Shown: positions 46,549-56,785 of the stretch, one piece after another
Layout: every line of letters begins with the position of its first letter
Numbering within the stretch: position 1 is the first letter of the stretch
Origin: Rhinopithecus roxellana
Taxonomy: Eukaryota > Chordata > Mammalia > Primates > Cercopithecidae
DNA: 64,000 bases
Assembly: GCF_007565055.1 (NCBI RefSeq)
Contig: NC_044561.1
Span: forward strand, 25,080,114-25,144,113
Reading direction: 5' to 3'
The notes under the pieces: generated by a model
The model's input: only the letters and a program-made list of their open reading frames with translations
Told to the model about the DNA's origin: nothing
The model's database searches: none
Program-made: the position numbers and the translations under genes

Positions 46549-46636
46549 GTTTTCAAGTTCAGCTTCAAGCAACGAAGTCAGATATGAGAAGTGTGCTGAG
46601 CTGAGCGGCGAGTTTCCTAAGGAACCTAGAGAAAAG
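46549..46636 (+). CDS. KIAA1671: KIAA1671, small second coding exon (88 bp)
   Basis: The acceptor CACCAG precedes 46549 and the donor GTAAGG follows 46636. The first base completes the leucine codon left open by the previous exon (TT + G), and the remaining 87 bases give 29 codons, FSSSASSNEV through PKEPREK, ending in phase 0. The next exon begins in phase 0, so the three exons join in one frame. The pyrimidine tract is modest. Because 88 is not a multiple of three, skipping this exon would shift the frame. Inverted Alus flank it (45250-45564 on minus, 47036-47692 on plus). Confidence 0.85.
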
Positions 46637-47035
46637 GTAAGGAGTGGCTATGTGGCACATCTCATTAACCAGCAGGCAGTTATAGCTGCGGGAAAAAGAG
46701 CCTCCATGATCTTCTAGACCCCGGGAAGACTCAGAAACGTGTCATGCACACGATAAAACATTTTTTCTTCTAATGTTGGGACTATGAAGTCCCTTCTGGC
46801 ATGAAGAGTTGTGACTCTCTACTCTCAGGTGTTAAATGCTGTTTACAAATGTATCAGGTGTTTTTTTCTTTGCAAATAGGCAGAGGGGCACGGCTTTCTT
46901 ATATAGGAGTGCCTGCTTTATTAAAATACTAAAATTTAGGTTTAAGATGTTAATAGAAACTCCCTCAAGGTCCTTCATAATGGTTCTTACTGCCTTCCCC
47001 CTACTTACCACCTAGCCATAGAAGGAAGAAGTAGG
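46637..47035. other. Intron, single-copy
   Basis: Nothing recognised. Confidence 0.5.
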
Positions 47036-47352
47036 TGGCTGGGCACATTGGCTCACATCTGTAATCCCAGCACTTTGGGAAGCTGAGGTGTGGTGGGAGG
47101 ATTGCTTGAGCCCACAAGTTTGAGACCAGTCTGGGCAACATAGTGAGACTCTTATCTCTAAAAGAAAAAAATTTTGTTTTGAAATTAGCCAGATGTGGTT
47201 GTATATACCTTATAGTTCTAGTTACTCCAGAGTCTGAGGCAGGAGGATGGCTTGAGTCCAGGACTTTGAGGGTGCAGTGAGCCGTGATCACACCACTGTA
47301 CTCCAGCCTGGGCGATAGAGTGAGACCTGTCTCTAAAAAAAATAAAAATACA
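47036..47352 (+). repeat. Alu element (J-like)
   Basis: Diverged sense Alu. Confidence 0.9.
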
Positions 47353-47692
47353 GGCCGGGTGCGGTTGCTCACACCTGTAATCCCAGCACTTTGGGAGGCC
47401 AAGGTGGGTGGATCACAAGGTCAGGAGATCAAGACCATCCTGGCTAATGTGATGAAACCCCATCTCTACTAAAAACACAAAAAAATTAGCTGGGCGTGGT
47501 GGCGGGCGCCTGTAGTCCCAGCTACTTGGGAGGCTGAGGCAGGAGAATGGCATAAACCCGGGAGGTGGAGCTTGCAGTGAGCCGAGATTGTGCCACTGAA
47601 CTCCAGCCTGGGCGGCAGAGTGAGACTCTGTCTCAAAAAAAAAAAAATAAAATAAAAAATAAAAAATAAAAATAAAAATATAAATGTAAATT
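47353..47692 (+). repeat. Alu element
   Basis: Sense Alu with an AAAAT-repeat tail. Confidence 0.93.
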
Positions 47693-48000
47693 AAAACAAA
47701 AAGAAGTAGGTTACCAGCAATTAAATTGCTTAAAAACTATTTTTATTTCATTTTAATAAGAGAAAACTCATAAAATTAACTGCTAGCTATAACCAGTTTG
47801 TGGTTGATGCTTTCTGCAGTCTTAGTTTTTTTGAAAAAACAGCTTTAATTGAGATACAGTTGACATACAGGAAAGAGCACAGATTTAAAACATTCAACTT
47901 GGTGAGTTTCCCTATGTGTGTACACTTGTGAAATCACCATCACAGTCAAAATAGCAAACATCTGCATCACATGCAAAAGGTTCCTCATGCCACTTTGTTT

Positions 48001-48304
48001 GGTTTTTTTTTTTTTTTTTGGAAACGGATTTTTGCCCTTGTCGCCCAGGCTGGAGTGCAGTGGCATGATCTCGGCTCACAGCAACGTCCTGCCTCCCAAG
48101 TTCAAGTGATTCTCCTGCCTTAGCCTCCCTAGTAGCTGGGATTACAGGCACCCACTACCATGCCTGGCTAATTTTTGTATTTTTAGTAGAGACGGGGTTT
48201 TGCTATGTTGGCCAGGCTGGTCTCGAACTCCTGACCTCAAGTTGTCCACCCACCTCGGCCTCCCAAAGTGCTGGGATTACAAGTGTCAACCACCATGCCT
48301 GGCT
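48001..48304 (-). repeat. Alu element
   Basis: GCCACTTTG duplicated on both sides in the L1M. Confidence 0.93.
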
Positions 48305-48665
48305 GCCACTTTGTAATCTCTCCCTTCTCCTGGTCTTCCCAGCCTATCACAGGTCTGCTTCCTGTCCGTGTAGATTAGTTTGCATTTTCTAGACTTGAAT
48401 ATAAATGGAATCAGTCCTCTTTTTTTTTTTTGCCCTTGCTTCTTCACTCAGAGTAATTATGTTGAGATCATTCATGGTGTAGCATGTATCAGTAGTTCAT
48501 TCCTTTCTGTTGCTGACTAGTATTCTATTGTGTGAGTAGACCACAATTTGTTTCTCCATTCATCTTTTGATGGACAATTAGGTTGTTACCAGTTTGGGGC
48601 AATTACCAGTGAAGCTGCTGTGAACATTTGTGGACAAGGCTTTGTAAGAACTTCTATTTCTTTTC

Positions 48666-48985
48666 TTTTTTTCTTTTTTCTTTATTTATTTTTTTTTATT
48701 TTTGAGACGGAGTCTCGCTCTGTTGCCCAGGCTGGAGTGCAGTGATGCAATCTCAGCTCACAGCAATGTCCGCCTCCCAGGTTCAAGTGATTCTCCTGCC
48801 TCAGCCTCCTGAGTAACTGGGATTACAGGCGCCTGCCACCACGCCCAGCTAATTTTTTGTATTTTTAGTAGAGACAGGGTTTCACTGTGTTAGCCAGGAT
48901 GGTCTCGATCTCCTGACCTCGTGATCCGCCCGCCTCGGCCTCCCAAAGTGCTGGGATTACAGGCATGAGCCACCGTGCTTGGCCT
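48666..48985 (-). repeat. Alu element
   Basis: Inserted in the L1M together with the next element; GAACTTCTATTTC before and GGACTTCTATTTTC after the pair. Confidence 0.92.
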
Positions 48986-49283
48986 TTTTTAAAAAAATTT
49001 TTGAGACAGAGTCTCACTCTGTTGCCTGAGATAGTACAGTCACGTGATTTCGGCCCACTGCAACCTCTGCCTCCTGGGTTCAAGTAATTCTCATGCCTCA
49101 GCCTCCCAAGTAGCTGGGACTACAGGCACGTGCCTCTATGCCCATTTAATTTTTTGTATTTTTAGTAGAGATGGGGTTTCACCATGTTGGCCAGGCCAGT
49201 CTTGAACTCCTAACCTCAGGTGATCTGCCTGCCTTGGCCTCCCAAAGTGCTGGGATTATAGGCGTGAGCCATGGCATCCAGCC
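48986..49283 (-). repeat. Alu element
   Basis: Abuts the previous Alu head to tail. Confidence 0.92.
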
Positions 49284-49539
49284 AGGACTTCTATTTTCTT
49301 TTCTCTTGGGTAAACATTTAGGAGTAGAATGGCTGGATCATATGGTAGATGCATGTTTTATGTTTTAAGACACTTCTGTGGAGTTTTAAAAATAATACCA
49401 GTGCTTGATTTTGAGCTTGTACCCATCTCAGTAAATCACCAAGAAAAGTGGGCTGGCTTTGAATGGCAATACCCACCACCACTCTTGTAGGCGGCGGTTT
49501 ACCCTGCAACTTTTATTGTTGCATTTTCTGAATCATTTC

Positions 49540-49780
49540 TTTGAAAATGGTTAGGGGGGGATCCAATTTAAGTAATTAAAGCTCCTTATATTTGTATTAA
49601 AATGCTGTAGTGACAGTAGCGGCAAGGACAAAAAGGCTGTGTGTAGTGAGAGTGGCAAAATGCTGATTGTCATTAAATTGGGAGGGGTGGGTTGGGCAAG
49701 TTCATTATTTTCTCTGTAATTTTGTGTATGTTTGAAACTTTAAAGAAGGGAATAGTTAAGAAATAAACGCTTGCTTTACA
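49540..49780 (+). repeat. L1M 3' end (sense)
   Basis: TGTAATTTTGTGTATGTTTG and AAACTTTAAAGAA fit an old L1 terminus. Confidence 0.55.
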
Positions 49781-49861
49781 TGTGATGAGATTTTATCTCT
49801 GTAAGTAGACTTTGTATGTGTGTGTATGTGGGTGTGTTTATTGTAGTAAAATACACATAAC

Positions 49862-50340
49862 AGGCTGGACGTGGTGGCTCATGCCTATAATCCCAGAACT
49901 TTAGATGGCCAACGTGGGAAGATTGCTTGAGGCCAGGAGTTTGAGGCTGCGGTGAGCTCTGATTACGCCACTGCACTCCAACCTGGGCAACAGAGCAAGA
50001 TGCTGTCTTTATTTTATTTATTTATTTATTTATTTTGAGATGGAGTTTTGCTCTTGTTGCCCAGGCTGGAGTGTAATGGCACGATCTCGGCTCACTGCAA
50101 CCTCTGCCTCCTGGGTTCAAGCGATTTTCCTGCCTCAGCCTCCTGAGTAGCTGGGATTGCAGGCATGTACCACCACCCCCAGATAATTTTGTATTTTTAG
50201 TAGAGATGGGGTTTCTCCATGTTGGTCAGGCTGGTCTCTAACTCCTGACCTCAGGTGATCCGCCCGCCTCGGCCTCCCAAAGTGCTAGGATTACAGGCAT
50301 GAGCCACTGTGCCTGGTTGAAATCCTGTCTTTAAAAAGAA
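49862..50340 (+). repeat. Short sense Alu split by an antisense Alu
   Basis: Parts 49862-50010 and 50317-50340; the left part has an internal deletion. Confidence 0.8.
50011..50316 (-). repeat. Alu element (nested)
   Basis: Antisense Alu with a TTTA-repeat tail. Confidence 0.92.
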
Positions 50341-50574
50341 AAACAGTACACATAGCACAAAATATACCATTTTAACTTTTTAAAGAAAAATAATGAATTT
50401 GTGAAATTTACAAAGTTTACAGAGTTTCAAAAATTCAGTCTTTCTAATATATATATAAATAATACAAAGAGAGTTCTGAAAGGCTCTTCAAGGATCATAA
50501 CCCATTGGTAATAGCTGTTATCCAGGAATGGGGACTGGTATTTGAACAAGGGAACAAAAATGATTTGAACTTTG

Positions 50575-50876
50575 GCTGGGTGTGGCAGCTCACACCTGTA
50601 ATCCCAGCACTTTGGGAGGCCAAGGCGGGTGGTTTACCTGAGGTTGGGAGTTCGAGACCAGCCTGACCAACATGGAGAAACCCCGTCTCTACTAAAAATA
50701 CAAAAAAAATTAGCCAGGTGTGGTGGCGCATGCCTATAATCCTAGCTACTCGGGAGGCTGAGGCAGGAGAATCACTTGAACCTGGGAGGCAGAGATTGTG
50801 GTGAACCAAGATTGTGCCATTGCACTCCAACCTGGGTGACAAGAGCAAAACTCCATCTCAAAAAAAAAAAAAAAAA
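50575..50876 (+). repeat. Alu element
   Basis: Flanks GATTTGAACTTTG and GAATTGAACTTTG. Confidence 0.92.
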
Positions 50877-50966
50877 GAATTGAACTTTGTATTGTTTGGA
50901 TTCCTTTACAATCAGAATTGATTCATACATTGTTTATGTAAAATTTACATATTAAAATATAAACAG

Positions 50967-51258
50967 GCCAGGTGCGGTGGCTCGTGTTTGTAATTCTAGC
51001 ACTTTCAGAGGCTGAGGCGGGTGGATCACTCGAAGCCAGGAGTTCAAGACCAGTCTGGCCAACATGGTGAAACGCCATCACTACTAAAAACACAAAAATT
51101 GGCTGGGTGTGGTGGTGCACGCCTGCACTCTCAGCTACTCGGGAGGCTGAGGCAGAAGAATCGCTTGAACCTGGGAGGTGGAGGTTGCAGTGAGCCAAGA
51201 TCGTGCCATTGCACTCCAGCCTGGGTGAAAGAGCGAGACTCCATCTCAAAAGAAAAAA
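50967..51258 (+). repeat. Alu element
   Basis: Sense Alu whose tail runs into a TG/TA microsatellite. Confidence 0.92.
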
Positions 51259-51330
51259 TGTATATATATGTGTGTGTGTGTATATATATGTGTGTGTGTG
51301 TGTGTGTATATATATGTATATATATAAACA
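51259..51330 (+). repeat. (TG)n(TA)n microsatellite
   Basis: Alternating TATA and TGTG runs at the Alu tail. Confidence 0.92.
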
Positions 51331-51765
51331 AAGGTTTACAGTGTTTTTAGAGCACTTCATTGGCATTCCATCATCTACAGTAGGGGTTAGCAAACTGTGC
51401 CCCTGCCCTTATTATAACTGTTTTAAAGTGCACAACTGACTGGCATTAAGGATGTTTTCAGTGTTGTGCAAGCATCACCACTATCTAGTTCCAGAATCTT
51501 CTGTCACCTCAGGTGGAAACCTTATGTCCTCATCGCCCATTCCCAGGCATCCACTAATCCACTTTCTGTCTCTGTGGATTAACCTATGATGTGTATATAT
51601 ATCTATATATTTATATATATATACTTTTACATTTATATATATGTGCTGTATATAAATGGAGTCTTGTAACATGTAGCTTTTTGACTGGCTTCCTTTGCTT
51701 AGCATAATATTTTCAAAATTCATCCACGATGTAGCATGAATCAGTATTTAATTCCTTTTATTTAT

Positions 51766-52050
51766 TTATTTTTTTAGACGGAGGCTTGCTTTGTCGCCCA
51801 GGCTGGAGTGCAGTGGCACAACCTCGGCTCACTGCAATCTCCGCCCTCCAGGTTCAAGCAATTCTCTTGCCTTGGCCTCCCAAGTTGCTGGGACTACAGG
51901 CGTGTGCCACCACAGCTGGCTAGTATTTTTAGTAAAGACGGGGTTTCACCATGTTGACCAGGCTGGTCTCCAATTCCTGAGCTTAGGTGATCCACCCGCC
52001 TCAGCCTCCCAAACTGCTAGGATCACAGGTTTGAGCCACCGCACCCGGCC
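51766..52050 (-). repeat. Alu element
   Basis: TTAATTCCTTTTA-type flanks on both sides. Confidence 0.93.
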
Positions 52051-52074
52051 TTTAATTCCTTTTAAAAGATTTTG

Positions 52075-52201
52075 TTTTTTTTTTGTATAGATGAGGTCTC
52101 ACTATTTTGCCCAGGCTGGTCTGACACTCCTGGACTTAAGCGATCCTCCCATCTCAGCTTCCCGAAGTACTGGGATTACAGGCATGAGCCACCGCACCTG
52201 G
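52075..52201 (-). repeat. Alu monomer fragment
   Basis: One antisense arm, diverged. Confidence 0.82.
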
Positions 52202-52405
52202 TGGGATCTGCCTCTTTCTATGGTAACCAATGCCTGTGCACTAGTCCATCGTTTGGAGATAATTGAAATTTAGCCAATGCCCTTCCAGTGCGCATTCAGG
52301 TTGTTTCTGTGTTCTTTTGCTTACGCCAATGGTACTGTCTCAACTTTCTTGTTTGTGTTGACTTGTGCATATGGACAAAGAGTCCTGGGAGGAACTTGGC
52401 TGGAT

Positions 52406-52418
52406 AAAAGGAAATAAG
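52406..52418 (+). repeat. 5' target-site duplication of UFC1 retrocopy
   Basis: AAAAGGAAATAAG, identical to 53553-53565 after the A-tail. Confidence 0.92.
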
Positions 52419-52586
52419 GTCTCTGGCTCAGGCTCGGCGCCGCCATATTGGATCCATCCGCGCCGCTCTCCCAGGCCTGTGTCGCAGCGGCTGGGGTAGG
52501 GGAGAGGCGGGCGGGGGTGGCTGCATCCTGAAAGGCGCCTCCTGGAACCCGGCCGGTTAGTGGCGGCTTCGAGGCCATAGTGAGAC

Positions 52587-52625
52587 ATGAGCCGCAGTAG
52601 CCATATAAAGATGTCGGCGCCTTAA
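52587..52625 (+). promoter_or_regulatory. uORF in UFC1 retrocopy leader
   Basis: A 12-codon upstream ORF, MSRSSHIKMSAP, ends in TAA 52 bases before the UFC1 start codon. A second ATG in the same frame lies at 52611. A donor-like AAGGTAAGC directly follows the uORF stop. Confidence 0.5.
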
Positions 52626-52677
52626 GGTAAGCTACAGGCAACACCACTTCCTCGTTTCTCTCGCGCCCTGGCCCAAG

Positions 52678-53181
52678 ATGGCGGATGAGGCCATGCGACG
52701 TGTTGTGTCTGAGATCCCGGTGCTGAAGACTATCGCGGGACCCCGAGATCGGGAGTTGTGGGTGCAGCGACTGAAGGAGGAATATCAGTCCCTCATCCGG
52801 TATGTGGAGAACAACAAGAATGCTGACAACGATTGGTTCCGACTGGAGTCCAACAAGGAAGGGACTCGGTGGTTTGGAAAATGTTGGTATATCCATGACC
52901 TCCTGAAATATGAGTTTGACATCCAGTTTGACATTCCTATCACATATCCTACTACTGCCCCAGAAATTGCAGTTCCTGAGCTGGATGGAAAGACAGCGAA
53001 GATATACAGGGGTGGCAAAATATGCCTGACGGATCATTTCAAACCTTTGTGGGCCAGGAATGTGCCCAAATTTGGACTAGCTCATCTCATGGCTCTGGGG
53101 CTGGGTCCATGGCTGGCAGTAGAAATCCCTGATCTGATTCAGAAGGGCGTCATCCAACACAAAGAGAAATGCAACCAATGA
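52678..53181 (+). CDS. UFC1 retrocopy: Intact UFC1-like reading frame (UFM1-conjugating E2 enzyme)
   Basis: The 167-residue frame has exactly the length of UFC1, the E2 that accepts UFM1 from UBA5 by a thioester on its catalytic cysteine and works with UFL1 in ufmylation at the endoplasmic reticulum. The catalytic cysteine is kept at residue 116 (GGKICLTDH), as is the TAK motif at 106-108 that replaces the HPN of other E2s. Compared with my memory of the human protein there are four substitutions: T6M, N19I, E83Q and M109I. The start ATG sits in AAGATGGCG, the parental start. There is no stop or frameshift. Whether it is transcribed or translated cannot be seen from sequence; it could use its own GC-rich leader or ride in the KIAA1671 pre-mRNA. 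Confidence 0.8.
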   Translation: MADEAMRRVVSEIPVLKTIAGPRDRELWVQRLKEEYQSLIRYVENNKNADNDWFRLESNKEGTRWFGKCWYIHDLLKYEFDIQFDIPITYPTTAPEIAVPELDGKTAKIYRGGKICLTDHFKPLWARNVPKFGLAHLMALGLGPWLAVEIPDLIQKGVIQHKEKCNQ

Positions 53182-53517
53182 AGAATCAAGCCACTGAGGC
53201 AGGGCAGAGGGCCCTTTGATAGGCTACGATACTGTTTTCCTGTGCATCACACTTACCTAACTCCTTCCCCGGACACCCTCCACCTCTAGTTGTTACTAAG
53301 TAGCTGCAGCAGTCATTGCTGGGGGAGAAACAAACAAACACCAACCAGTATTGCTACTTAGTTTCTAAGGCTGCACAGGGCAGGGAAAGACTGGGCTTTG
53401 GACTATCTAGAGGTAATTTATATCCGCCCCCAGGTGGAGCAACATGCAATCCTGGAGGCATGGGGGTAACTGAAAGTGAGTACGTAAAGTCTTTCTGGTT
53501 TCTGGAGATAACCCATC

Positions 53518-53523
53518 AATAAA
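53518..53523 (+). terminator. Polyadenylation signal of UFC1 retrocopy
   Basis: AATAAA, 17 bases before the A-tail that begins at 53541. Confidence 0.88.
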
Positions 53524-53552
53524 AGCCGCTTCCTCTGTTTAAAAAAAAAAAA

Positions 53553-53565
53553 AAAAGGAAATAAG
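53553..53565 (+). repeat. 3' target-site duplication of UFC1 retrocopy
   Basis: AAAAGGAAATAAG, identical to 52406-52418. Its first As merge with the A-tail. Confidence 0.92.
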
Positions 53566-53810
53566 TATTTTAACATCAGGATAGATACACTGCATTGCCG
53601 AAAGTCGGGTTCATTTATATTCTGTCCAACAGTATCTGAGTGTCCATTTCCCCACATCCTCACCCACATTGGGCGTGTTCATTCTTTTCGATTTTATGGT
53701 ATTTCATTGTTTTAATTATACAAGCAGCCCTTTTAATCACTCCACTTTTTCCTTTCCATCTCGATTCCTTTAACATTGAGGTGTTTCTTTCTCTTTTTGT
53801 TTCTTTCCAG

Positions 53811-56571
53811 CAAAAGGAGGGGCATGGTTTGGATGGAAGCCCCTGGAAGCCTGGGACACTCCGGGAGAAGTCCAGGCAGACGGAGCGGAAGGTTAGCTCT
53901 AACCAAGACCCCCACAGCTGCCGCAGTGGAAGCTCAGTGGAGGCGCCTTGCCCTTCTGACATCACTCCAGAAGATGATCAGAGCTTCCAGACTGTGTGGG
54001 CCACAGTGTTTGAGCACCATGTGGAGAGACACACAGTGGCTGACCAGTCTGGACATTGTCTCTCCACCACACCCCCTGGTGACATGGCCAATGCCCGTGT
54101 CTCAGAACCCAGGCCGAGGCCTGAGATGAGCCCTTGGCTGGGCAGGGACCCACCAGACATGACAAAACTCAAGAAGGAGAACGCCAAAGGGTTTGACAAT
54201 CCTGAGATGGAGAAATTGTTACGAACTGCCCTTTTGAACGGTGAACTGAGACCGTTTCACACGCCTCTCCGGGAAAAATACCCTTTGGCTGAAAACCGCA
54301 ATAATAACACCTTCCTCAAACACTGGGAAAACCCTCCCCCATCGCAGAGGATTGAGCCCAGGTATGACATTGTGCATGCAGTGGGGGAGCGTGTGCACAG
54401 CGAGGTCGTCTCACCGGCACCGGAGGAGAAAGCGGTCACACTCCGCAGCCGCAGGTCTTGGTTCTCACTGAAAGACAGTCAGCTGTCCCAGGAGGTCACC
54501 CCTGCTGACCTGGAGTGTGGTTTGGAAGGTCAGGCAGGATCCGTCCAAAGGGCCAGTTTGATTTGGGAAGCTCGAGGCATGCCTGAGGCTATTGGGCCGA
54601 AGTCTGGGGGCAACTGCCCGTCGCCCAAATGGACAGGCGGGGCGGTGGTGAGCTCGCACAAAGCCACCATGAGGGTCAGTGAAGAGCACTGTGCTCCCGG
54701 GGCCACCTCTGTCCGGGCTGTCAAGGCTGCCAGTCTGGGAAAGCCAGCATGAGGGGCCAGAAGGGGCCAGAAGCAAGCCAGGAGAGGGAGCAAGGGGCCC
54801 ACCCCAGGGATGCCCCCTAGATCCTCCTTCCAGGCCTTCGAATGAGCCTTCTGACTCCCAAGCACGAACACATCCGGATGCATTTGCTGTGCAGAAAGGG
54901 CCCTTCGTTGTAGCTGCCAGGGAGGGTGATCCAAGGCCGGCCCAGGTGCCACAGCTTGCAGTCAAAATGCGGAAAGCCAGCCCCACGGACCAGAGAATGG
55001 ACAGATGGCGGCGGCGGACTTTACCCCCCAACGTGAAGTTTGATACGTTCAGTTCTCTCGTCCCAGAGGACTCTCCACATGTGGGGCACAGACGAACAGA
55101 TTATGTGAGCCCCACAGCCAGTGCCTTAAGAAAACCTCAACTATCCCACTACATGGTGGAGACCCAGGAGGTGAACCCAAGCGCTTCACGGGATCAGACC
55201 TCCCCAACAGTGAAGCAAGGGTCACCTGTGGAACCCAAGGCGACATTTTTTGCAGTCACCTATCAGATTCCCAGTACTCAGAAGGCAAAGGGTATGGTTC
55301 TGTCAGGGGCTGAAAACTTGCTGGAACATTCTAGAAAAATCACTCCACCCCTATCTCCTCATTCTTTAACATCCACTTTGGTTTCTCTTGGTCATGAAGA
55401 GGCATTGGAGATGGCAGGCAGTAAAAACTGGACGAAGGGACGAGAGCATGAAAGTGCAAGCATTTTAAAAACTCTGAAGCCAACAGACCGTCCATCATCT
55501 CTTGGGGCCAGGAGTCTGGAGCCTTTCAATGGAAGAATCATTGATGTGGATGCCTTATGGAGTCATCGGGGATCAGAAGATGGCCCTCGTCCTCAAAACG
55601 ATTGGAAGGAAAGTACGAACAAGATTTCCCCCAGCAGTGAAGCTCCCCAAACCACCCCGACTCTGAGGAGTCACCCAAAAGATCTCCCTGTGAGAAGGAA
55701 GACTGATGTGATCAGTGAGACGTTCCCAGGTAAAATCAGAGACGGGTACAGATCCAGCGTTCTTGACATTGACGCCCTGATGGCTGAGTACCAGGAGCTG
55801 TCGCTGAAGGTCCCTGGGGAGGCTCAGGAGAGGAGGAGGAGTCCCACAGCAGAGCCCAGTACATTGCCTCGGGAGAGGCCTGTTCAGCCAGGTGGGGTGG
55901 AGCAGAGAAGGAGGAGCCTGAAGGAGGTGCCCGGTACTGGGGGTCTCTGGAAAGCGGCCAGCTCTGCTGAAATAAACCACAGTTTCACTCCTGGCTTAGG
56001 CAAGCAGCCAGCAGAGACCTCGGAGACAGCCATGGGGACCAAATCTAGTCCTCTCTTCTGGGCTCTGCCACCCTCGGCTCCTTCTGAAAAGTATCCAGGG
56101 AGGGGCTCTCCTATCTCTGCAGATCCCAGGAAAAAAACCTTGGGGTTCGCTGAGGATGACAGAAAGGCCTTTGCCAGTAAACATCACGTTGCAAAGTGTC
56201 AGAATTACCTGGCTGAATCAAAGCCCTCTGCTCGGGAGGATCCAGGCAGTGGGGTCAGAGTGTCACCAAAATCACCCCCCACTGACCAGAAGAAAGGGAC
56301 CCCAAGGAAATCCACCGGGCGGGGAGAGGAGGGCAGTGCGGCCCAGTGGGTTGACCACCCACGTGACTGTGGACGGGCGCCGCTGGATATCAAGAGGGCC
56401 TACTCAGAGAAGGGGCCCCCTGCCAACATCCGAGAGGGCCTGTCCCTCATGCATGAAGCCAGAGAGAGGAGGCGAGAGCAGCCCAAAGGGAGGCCCAGCC
56501 TTACTGGAGAGAATTTGGAGGCCAAAATGGGACCCTGTTGGTGGGAGTCAGGGACTGGAGATAGCCACAAG
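53811..56571 (+). CDS. KIAA1671: KIAA1671, very large third coding exon, with an apparent +1 frameshift
   Basis: A strong pyrimidine tract ending TTTCCAG precedes 53811 and a consensus donor GTAAGT follows 56571. The frame enters in phase 0 (QKEGHGLDG) and stays open to a TGA at 54750-54752. A second frame, open across 54679-56571 and leaving in phase 0, continues the same kind of protein (ESQHEGPEGAR onward) to the donor. The exon is 2,761 bp, one more than 920 codons, so one extra base near 54732 explains both frames. The sequence is hydrophilic and low in complexity. A paired motif, IDVDALW (about 55537) and LDIDALM (about 55764), and a basic arginine-rich stretch (EARERRREQPKG) near the end stand out. 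No catalytic domain is visible. The frameshift may be a sequence error, a species-specific lesion or a polymorphism. Confidence 0.85.
54720..54752 (+). other. KIAA1671: Frame switch inside KIAA1671 exon (one surplus base)
   Basis: The upstream frame reads VKAASLGKPA and stops at 54750. The downstream frame reads WESQHEG across the same bases. Removing one base at about 54731-54734 (GCCAGTCTGG) would join them. The entry and exit phases of the exon agree with a net gain of one base. Confidence 0.75.
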
Positions 56572-56619
56572 GTAAGTACCAAGGCTTTTTTTAATTTTGT
56601 CAAAGGTGGATTAAACATC

Positions 56620-56785
56620 TAGCCTAGGGGGCTGAAATTCAGATTTTGTGTGGCCCACACGGGTACATAAATGAGTGGAGTCAGGCTGGGTGTGAGGCTC
56701 CAGGGAGGGATGTGGATTGTGGCAGATGGAGAGCTCTTGCCCTCTCTGAACTGGGAACTGCTGCTTGGTCCTACCTGCTTCTCTT
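56620..56785. other. Intron, single-copy
   Basis: Nothing recognised. Confidence 0.5.

Larger units (their letters stand above)
47825..49400 (-). repeat. Antisense L1M relic hosting three Alus
   Basis: Parts at 47825-48000, 48305-48665 and 49284-49400 carry GTACACTTGTGAAATCACCA, GTAGATTAGTTTGCATTTTC and TTAGGAGTAGAATGGCTGGA. Confidence 0.85.
52419..53552 (+). pseudogene. UFC1 retrocopy: Full-length processed UFC1 retrocopy
   Basis: A complete intronless copy of the UFC1 mRNA lies in a KIAA1671 intron, in the same orientation as the host gene. It has a GC-rich leader of about 260 bp, a 167-codon open frame, a 3' UTR of about 360 bp, AATAAA at 53518-53523 and an A-tail from 53541. The duplication AAAAGGAAATAAG flanks it at 52406-52418 and 53553-53565. 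This is the signature of L1-mediated retrotransposition; the cut site (TTTT/A on the opposite strand) fits the L1 endonuclease. The insertion disrupted an old antisense L1M relic. The parental UFC1 gene is spliced and maps elsewhere in primates. Listed as a retrocopy, not as a dead gene, because its reading frame is intact. Confidence 0.93.
50341..53700 (-). repeat. Antisense L1M relic pieces around Alus and the UFC1 retrocopy
   Basis: Pieces at 50341-50440, 51405-51765, 52205-52405 and 53566-53690, for example AAAATATACCATTTTAACTT, GCATAATATTTTCAAAATTC and TTTCCCCACATCCTCACCCA. The pieces may come from more than one element. Confidence 0.65.

Noticed and set aside
51370..51410. Possible second MER5 start (GGGGTTAGCAAACTGTG)
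   Set aside because: Only about 20 bases match before the sequence turns into L1M.
52321..53037. Minus-strand frame of 238 codons across the UFC1 retrocopy
   Set aside because: Antisense shadow of UFC1 leader and coding sequence.
54465..55031. Long minus-strand frame opposite the large exon
   Set aside because: Shadow frame; no independent signals.
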